A stretch of 5,906 nt of DNA from Bacteroidota bacterium (GTDB lineage Bacteria > Bacteroidota > Bacteroidia > Bacteroidales > UBA10428), in contig JAHEEB010000309.1 in NCBI GenBank assembly GCA_024640925.1, positions 1 to 5,906 on the forward strand. The letters are read 5' to 3'. Position numbers and translations under genes: made by a program. The stretch's first letter is position 1; every line of letters begins with the position of its first letter. This document shows positions 1-3,887 of this stretch, in pieces. Below the pieces are notes generated by a model. The model ran no database searches and was not told the DNA's origin. It saw only the letters and a program-made list of their open reading frames with translations.

Positions 1-437
1 TAAAATCGGCAAAAGTTCACAAATTAATCCTGGACTCGGATGTCTTTATTAATGTACCTGTACTAAAAAATCATGGAGGAGCAACCTTGTCTCTAACCAT
101 GAAAAACCTTATGGGTATTGTCTGGGATCGGGGTTTCTGGCATAGGACTGACTTGCACCAGTGTATTGCCGATTTTGCTACATTCAGAAAACCTGATTTG
201 AATGTCATTGATGGCTATAATGTAATGAAACGTAACGGCCCCAGGGGTGTCTCTGTTGATGATGTTGTAAACATGAAATATCAGTTGTTAACCAGAGATA
301 TGGTTGCTGCTGATGCTGCAGCGACTAAGATATTTGGGATTGATGTAAGTGCTGTTAAGCATATTGGTCTGGCTGAGCAATTAGGGGTTGGAACAACAAA
401 CCTTGAATCATTGAAAATTCAACGGATCACAATTTAA
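1..437 (+). CDS. DUF362 domain protein, C-terminal part (5' end outside window)
   Basis: The reading frame is open from the first complete codon (base 3) to the TAA at 435-437, so 144 C-terminal residues are visible and the true start lies upstream. A TTG at 87 is internal, because the preceding 28 codons (including FINVPVLKNHGG) already match the family. The DUF362 hallmarks seen are VLKNHGG, LTMKNLMG, WDRGFWH, DLHQCIADF, the NGPRG turn and the VAADAAATKIFG segment near the C-terminus. DUF362 proteins are uncharacterised; many carry Tat signals or ferredoxin modules, but no Cys cluster motif lies in the visible part. The next gene, a membrane polyferredoxin, starts 5 nt after the stop, so the two are almost certainly co-transcribed and probably act in the same redox process. 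The family assignment is firm, the biochemical role is not known. Confidence 0.88.
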   Translation, partial: KSAKVHKLILDSDVFINVPVLKNHGGATLSLTMKNLMGIVWDRGFWHRTDLHQCIADFATFRKPDLNVIDGYNVMKRNGPRGVSVDDVVNMKYQLLTRDMVAADAAATKIFGIDVSAVKHIGLAEQLGVGTTNLESLKIQRITI

Positions 438-442
438 GATTT

Positions 443-2020
443 ATGCAGAAATATTTTAAAACGGGCAGAGTAATCATTGCCCTACTTTTTTTTGTGGCAA
501 TATTGGTAGCTTTTGCAGATATAAAAGGTAATCTGCCTACCCATTATTTTAAAGGGGTGTTTTTTCTTCAGTTTATACCTTCTGTTTTGGAATTTCTATC
601 CTCAAAATCTGTTTTATCAATAGGTTTCCTGGTTGTTCTCATATTAACTTTAATAGGAGGGAGGATCTATTGTTCAATAATTTGTCCCTTAGGTATTCTT
701 CAGGATATCATGATTTATCTGAAAAGAAAATTTAGTGCTAAACAGCGATTCCGGTTTAAAAAAGCATTGAACATTTTACGTTATTCATTTCTTTCTGTCA
801 CGTTAATTTATATTATAATAGCTGGTACTATTGAACTTAACCGGTTATTTGTCCTTACACTTCTTGATCCTTATGCAATATTTGGCCGTATTGGCTCACA
901 TATCATTCAGCCAGTATTTTTAGCTATAAACAACACCATAGCCCGATTGATACCCTCTATCGGAATGCATTCGCTTGAAGCACGACCGGTTAGCCTAATA
1001 TCCCTTGCAATAGCCGCATCCATGTTTATTCTTGTTGCAGTAATGACCTTCTTCAGAGGCCGTTTATACTGCAATTCAATTTGTCCCGTTGGTTCAATTC
1101 TTGGACTGTTATCAAAGCTCTCGTTTTATAAAATTAAAATCAACCAGTCGGATTGTACTCGTTGCGGTAAGTGCCAGTTTGTTTGCAAGGCAAATTGTAT
1201 CGATACCACAAATATGAAGGTTGATGAAACCCGCTGTATTAGTTGTTATAATTGCTTTTCATCCTGCAGTAACTCGGCCATTGGCTATAAAAGACCAATT
1301 TCAAAAACAAATAAAACTGAAGAAGAACCAGCCTCAGACTCAAGGCGCAGGCTGTTTCTTATGACAACCATAACCTACCTGGCAACAAAGACAATTAGAC
1401 TGAAAGCTCAACCACCACAAGGTAATGGAGAGAAGGCCCATAAAAAGGCAGATTATTATCAACGGGGAACTGTTACACCGCCGGGTTCAATTAGTCTTGA
1501 ACATTTAAAAAATCGTTGCGTTGCTTGTCATTTGTGTGTATCCGTTTGTCCTACGAAAGTATTACAGCCATCTTTTCTTGAATATGGATTCACCAGCATG
1601 ATGCTTCCAAAGATGGATTTTTTCACCAATTTCTGTAATTATGAATGCACAAAATGTGGCGAGGTCTGTCCGTCGGGCGCTATAATTAAACTGCCCATCG
1701 AAACTAAAAAAGTTACCCAAATAGGTAAAGCCATATTCCAAAAAGATATTTGTGTAGTAGAAACAAGGCATACGGCTTGCGGATCGTGTTCCGAACACTG
1801 TCCAACCCAGGCAGTGGAAATGATACCTTACGAAAATGGTTTAACCATACCACATGTCGATCATTCAATTTGTATCGGTTGCGGTGGCTGCGAATATGCT
1901 TGTCCCGTCGAAAACCCACATACAGCCATTTATGTTGTAGCGAATGATGTACATCGATTAGTCAAAAAGCCAACTACAGAAAAGATTGAGTATAAAGAGT
2001 CAGAAGAATTTCCATTTTGA
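443..2020 (+). CDS. Membrane polyferredoxin, NapH-NapG-like fusion with six [4Fe-4S] motifs
   Basis: The protein has 525 residues. Hydrophobic segments lie near 8-25, 56-73, 111-128 and 184-203, with Lys/Arg-rich loops that place the N-terminus and the 94-107 loop in the cytoplasm. CxxxCP motifs (C77/C81, C210/C214) follow segments 2 and 4, as in NapH/MauN proteins. Two cluster motifs follow: C238-C241-C244-C248 and C265-C268-C271-C275. At 300-307 a twin-arginine motif (SRRRLFLM, Arg302-Arg303 in register) precedes a hydrophobic stretch to about 318. A NapG/MauM-like domain then holds four more motifs (C359/362/365/369, C398/402/405/409, C437/446/449/453, C477/480/483/487). NapG and NapH are normally separate subunits that pass quinol electrons across the membrane; here they appear fused. 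The inferred role is electron transfer between the quinone pool or cytoplasm and the periplasm; no nitrate reductase gene is in view. The ATG at 443 has no Shine-Dalgarno sequence, as is usual in Bacteroidota. Confidence 0.9.
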   Translation: MQKYFKTGRVIIALLFFVAILVAFADIKGNLPTHYFKGVFFLQFIPSVLEFLSSKSVLSIGFLVVLILTLIGGRIYCSIICPLGILQDIMIYLKRKFSAKQRFRFKKALNILRYSFLSVTLIYIIIAGTIELNRLFVLTLLDPYAIFGRIGSHIIQPVFLAINNTIARLIPSIGMHSLEARPVSLISLAIAASMFILVAVMTFFRGRLYCNSICPVGSILGLLSKLSFYKIKINQSDCTRCGKCQFVCKANCIDTTNMKVDETRCISCYNCFSSCSNSAIGYKRPISKTNKTEEEPASDSRRRLFLMTTITYLATKTIRLKAQPPQGNGEKAHKKADYYQRGTVTPPGSISLEHLKNRCVACHLCVSVCPTKVLQPSFLEYGFTSMMLPKMDFFTNFCNYECTKCGEVCPSGAIIKLPIETKKVTQIGKAIFQKDICVVETRHTACGSCSEHCPTQAVEMIPYENGLTIPHVDHSICIGCGGCEYACPVENPHTAIYVVANDVHRLVKKPTTEKIEYKESEEFPF

Positions 2021-2053
2021 TTACTTCGATAGTTCTTATGTATAATTTCGAAT

Positions 2054-2084
2054 TTTGGATAAACAAATTGTTTTACTAACTTAG
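2054..2084 (+). promoter_or_regulatory. Candidate Bacteroidota-type promoter for the lipoprotein operon
   Basis: TTTG at 2054-2057 and TAACTTAG at 2077-2084 are separated by 19 nt. This fits the Bacteroidota -33 (TTTG) and -7 (TAnnTTTG) elements with one mismatch in the -7 box, at the spacing known for the phylum. Transcription would begin near 2090, leaving a short A-rich leader of about 20 nt before the ATG at 2110. The 89-nt gap after the polyferredoxin gene is consistent with a separate transcription unit. The motif is short and the DNA AT-rich, so a chance match is possible. Confidence 0.35.
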
Positions 2085-2109
2085 GAATGAACAAAAACAG
2101 TTGACCTGT

Positions 2110-2997
2110 ATGAAATCCATTCAAAATCTATTTTTTATTTTATTTATGGGCGTATTTGTTCCTGGTTGCCGGCAGGCTGATACTAAAAATCAGGAAAGCG
2201 ATACAACAAATGTAAATAAATCAATTCAAGAAGAAGAAATTCTGAATGAAGTATACAACAGATTTCCATCACCCGAAGAAATGTTATCTGTTATAAACAA
2301 ACAGACGACCAATTATGATAAAAAGATACTTCATAAAACAGAAAAGGTAAATAATTATCTCGATTCGCGTTCACAAGCTTTAAATCTTGGAGTATATGCT
2401 GCTGATCTTGCTTTTATTGCTTTGCTTGAGCAACATAAGGATTCCTATAAATATTTTGAGGCAATTTTTAAGTTGTCTGAAAACCTTCGGATTTCTGCAG
2501 CATTTGACGAATCTTTATTTAAGCGTACACAGGAGAATATCACCAATCCTGATTCCCTGAGATCACTTACTGATGATGCTTTCGATAACATTTCTAATTA
2601 CCTGGTTTCAAACGATAAAGAGAAAACATTTGCGATAATATCTGTAGGGGGTTTTACGGAGGCATTATATTTAACCTTTCAATTTTCTAAAGGATATTCA
2701 CAAGAGAATCCGATTGTACAACGCATTGCCGATCAGAAACTCGTTCTTGATAATCTGGTAGATTATTGTTCTGTTTTTTCCGATGATGATGCTGTAAATT
2801 CATCTATGGAACTTCTTAAGCCCATCCGATCGGTATATAGCGAAATTAGTTCAAAAAAGTTAGAAACAAAGGTTACAAAGGCACCCGATGGTAAGCTGAT
2901 AATCAAAGGTGGCAACAAACTTATGATTACGGAAGAACAATATAATAAACTCAAGGATGCCATAACCAATCTTCGTAATACAATAATTCAAAATTAA
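2110..2997 (+). CDS. Lipoprotein of unknown function, mostly helical
   Basis: I cannot name a function. The ATG at 2110 is preferred over an in-frame TTG at 2101 because it yields a clean lipoprotein signal peptide: Lys2, a hydrophobic core at 7-17 and the lipobox VPGC with Cys20 as the lipidated residue. The mature part starts with a polar linker (RQADTKNQES and on to about residue 40), then a predicted mainly alpha-helical body of about 250 residues. Notable stretches are RFPSPEE (51-57), NLGVYAADLAF (92-102), GGFTEALYL (180-188) and a charged C-terminal segment from APDGKL to the end. From memory, lipoproteins with a similar NxGVYxADL motif occur in other Bacteroidota, but I know of no named family. 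The protein should be anchored in the outer or inner membrane. A secreted protein gene starts 10 nt downstream, so the two are likely one operon and may form a complex. Confidence 0.85.
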   Translation: MKSIQNLFFILFMGVFVPGCRQADTKNQESDTTNVNKSIQEEEILNEVYNRFPSPEEMLSVINKQTTNYDKKILHKTEKVNNYLDSRSQALNLGVYAADLAFIALLEQHKDSYKYFEAIFKLSENLRISAAFDESLFKRTQENITNPDSLRSLTDDAFDNISNYLVSNDKEKTFAIISVGGFTEALYLTFQFSKGYSQENPIVQRIADQKLVLDNLVDYCSVFSDDDAVNSSMELLKPIRSVYSEISSKKLETKVTKAPDGKLIIKGGNKLMITEEQYNKLKDAITNLRNTIIQN

Positions 2998-3007
2998 GCT
3001 CAGAGAA

Positions 3008-3445
3008 ATGAAGAAGACAATATATCTAATAATAGGATTGTTTTTAGCACAGATTTTAATCCAGGGTCAGGATTGTACCGGGTATCATCAATATCACTGC
3101 ACTTATGCCGATTATACCTTTTTTTATAGTCGGCAATCGAAAAGTGTGCTTCTTAAACCCGGACAGAGTACAGAATTGAAGATTGTTGCATATAGTGGTG
3201 AAGATTATTATGTAGCAGTTTGTGCCCACAATAAATTCGGCGATTTAAATTTTAGAATACTTGAAGATAATGCAGAGAGAACAGTTATTTATGATAATAA
3301 AGATGATAAATACGCTGAATCAATCATTTTTTCCAATGAAGTTACACATAATCTTATTGTAGAAGTAAATGTTCCAATTACAAACAAAAGCGAAAATGAA
3401 CGACGTTGTGTTGGAGTAATTATAGAGTTCCGGAAAAGTTCATAA
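3008..3445 (+). CDS. Small secreted protein with four cysteines, unknown function
   Basis: The product is 145 residues. Residues 1-20 form a signal peptide (KK at positions 2-3, hydrophobic 5-18), probably cleaved near IQG/QDC. The mature part of about 125 residues is rich in alternating beta-type segments and has four cysteines (C23, C31, C72, C134), which could form two disulfides in the periplasm or outside. Visible segments include KPGQSTELKIVAYSGEDYYV, FGDLNFRILEDN and a last strand ending CVGVIIEFRK. The pattern suggests a compact beta-sandwich, loosely like GOLD or PPC domains, but that comparison is structural guesswork. The Cys after the signal core is not in a lipobox, so it is not called a lipoprotein. 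It follows the lipoprotein gene by 10 nt and is probably co-expressed with it. No function can be assigned. Confidence 0.8.
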   Translation: MKKTIYLIIGLFLAQILIQGQDCTGYHQYHCTYADYTFFYSRQSKSVLLKPGQSTELKIVAYSGEDYYVAVCAHNKFGDLNFRILEDNAERTVIYDNKDDKYAESIIFSNEVTHNLIVEVNVPITNKSENERRCVGVIIEFRKSS

Positions 3446-3630
3446 TAAATAGAACAGTTTTTTTTTCTGTAATAACAAATGATCATTGAGTTATCATTTT
3501 AGTATAGTATTCAAAGGTAGTTGACAAGGATGTTTATTTGCTTACCATCTAAAATAAGTCAGAAAAGGAAAGCATTTCCGATAAAGAATAAAGAACTGGA
3601 TAAACTGCTTGTTATAGCAGGTTTACTCTA

Positions 3631-3659
3631 AAGTAAAAGCCCGGCATCTCTGCCAGACT
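3631..3659 (-). terminator. Probable minus-strand intrinsic terminator
   Basis: Read on the minus strand, AGTCTGGCA (3659-3651) pairs with TGCCGGGCT (3646-3638) around a GAGA loop, giving nine uninterrupted pairs including two G-U wobbles. TTTTACTT-type sequence follows, partly formed by 3638-3631. On the plus strand the same stem contains two C-A mismatches (C3642/A3655 and C3640/A3657), although a CCTTTTT tract also follows there, so weak two-way action is possible. The better pairing and closer T tract argue for termination of leftward transcription. The only candidate leftward transcript is the open frame that ends at 3690. Confidence 0.5.
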
Positions 3660-3689
3660 CCTTTTTATCTCAAGTTAAAAACTTTTACA

Positions 3690-3854
3690 TTATTTATCGC
3701 CCGGGGTTACAAACCCCGAGCTGCGCGGGAGTGTATCATCTGGTAATTCAAAACTGGTGTTCTTGAAGACCAAATCATTGAAGTAATAGTCAAAGAAGGG
3801 GTTGTGGAATGTAAACTCAAATGTGTTTTTTAAAATAAACTCATTTTTGTAGTT
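3690..3854 (-). other. Minus-strand open frame without start codon, possible gene remnant or spurious frame
   Basis: Fifty-four sense codons run leftward between a TAA at 3857-3855 and a TAA at 3692-3690. There is no ATG, GTG or TTG in a useful upstream position. The predicted peptide is rich in Phe, Asn and Asp (stretches such as FHNPFFDYYFNDLVF) and ends SSGFVTPGDK. The codons for GFVTPG come from the GC-rich hairpin at 3699-3721, so that part may be a by-product of structured RNA. In favour of real transcription, a terminator-like hairpin lies 30 nt downstream in the same direction. Against coding, the in-register plus-strand codons (3747-3830) begin mostly with G or A, a pattern that would favour the other strand. 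I do not recognise the peptide. It may be the 3' end of a decayed gene, part of a small RNA, or chance. Confidence 0.22.
3699..3721 (-). repeat. GC-rich palindrome, stem-loop better paired in minus-strand RNA
   Basis: CGGGGTT (3702-3708) and AACCCCG (3712-3718) form a perfect 7-bp stem with a 3-nt loop. Two more pairs outside it (G3699-C3721, C3700-G3720) are separated by a C3701/A3719 mismatch on the plus strand, which becomes a G-U pair on the minus strand, giving ten continuous pairs. The element is strikingly GC-rich for this AT-rich region and resembles the short extragenic palindromes (REP-like) dispersed in many bacterial genomes. Only one copy is visible in this window, so repetitiveness is inferred, not seen. 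Confidence 0.4.
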
Positions 3855-3885
3855 TTACCGGACAAAGTGTTTCAAAACTACGAAA
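3845..3885 (+). promoter_or_regulatory. 12-bp inverted repeat ending 2 nt before the start codon of the beta-helix gene
   Basis: TTTTGTAGTTTT (3845-3856) pairs with AAAACTACGAAA (3874-3885) over 12 positions with a single T-G wobble (T3848/G3882), around a 17-nt spacer. Eight pairs in the core (GTAGTTTT/AAAACTAC) are perfect. The ATG of the next gene is at 3888-3890. The wobble is tolerated in plus-strand RNA but becomes an A-C mismatch in minus-strand RNA, so if it acts as RNA it belongs to the leader of the beta-helix mRNA, where it could restrict ribosome access. Alternatively it is a DNA operator for a dimeric regulator. No promoter could be assigned with confidence. Confidence 0.42.
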
Positions 3886-3887
3886 TT

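Larger units (their letters stand above)
3446..3887. other. 442-nt intergenic region with several inverted repeats
   Basis: No convincing plus-strand gene is present. From left to right it holds a T9 run between ACAG and CTGT (3454-3470); a 7-bp inverted repeat AAATGAT/ATCATTT (3477-3499) that might weakly end the upstream operon; a 9-bp hairpin with one bulged G and a 6-nt loop (3601-3625); a terminator-like hairpin (3638-3659); a GC-rich hairpin (3699-3721); a minus-strand open frame (3690-3854); and an inverted repeat directly before the next gene (3845-3885). The local rise in G+C at about 3699-3732 stands out from the AT-rich surroundings and could mark a dispersed extragenic palindrome or the remains of a lost gene. 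The structured items are listed separately. Confidence 0.7.

Noticed and set aside
87..437. A separate 116-residue gene starting at TTG 87
   Set aside because: The same frame is open to the window start and the upstream codons encode DUF362-family sequence, so this is an internal codon of a longer gene.
1562..1947. Open frames overlapping the polyferredoxin gene in other frames, on both strands
   Set aside because: They lie inside a gene with unmistakable cluster motifs, lack family features of their own and are by-products of its codon composition.
2087..2104. Five-codon leader frame (ATG AAC AAA AAC AGT TGA) before the lipoprotein gene
   Set aside because: If the promoter candidate at 2054-2084 is right, transcription begins near 2090 and would not include its ATG. 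The frame is also short enough to be chance.
2101..2109. TTG 2101 as the start of the lipoprotein gene
   Set aside because: It adds only three residues (MTC) before a standard lipoprotein signal peptide that begins with the ATG at 2110.
3454..3470. ACAG-T9-CTGT as a terminator of the upstream operon
   Set aside because: The stem is only 4 bp and the T run is the loop, not a tail. It would not form a stable terminator.
2763..3486. Minus-strand open frames antisense to the lipoprotein and the small secreted protein
   Set aside because: They are short, overlap better-supported genes with signal peptides, and show no recognisable motifs.
3530..3631. 33-codon plus-strand frame starting ATG 3530
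   Set aside because: It is short and Lys-rich with no recognisable similarity, and the purine-rich AAGG directly touches the ATG, so it is not a usable ribosome site. A hairpin at 3601-3625 covers its end. Treated as chance.
3842..3849. CATTTTTG as a -7 box for the beta-helix gene
   Set aside because: One mismatch, no convincing TTTG at the right distance upstream, and it would start transcription inside the inverted repeat.
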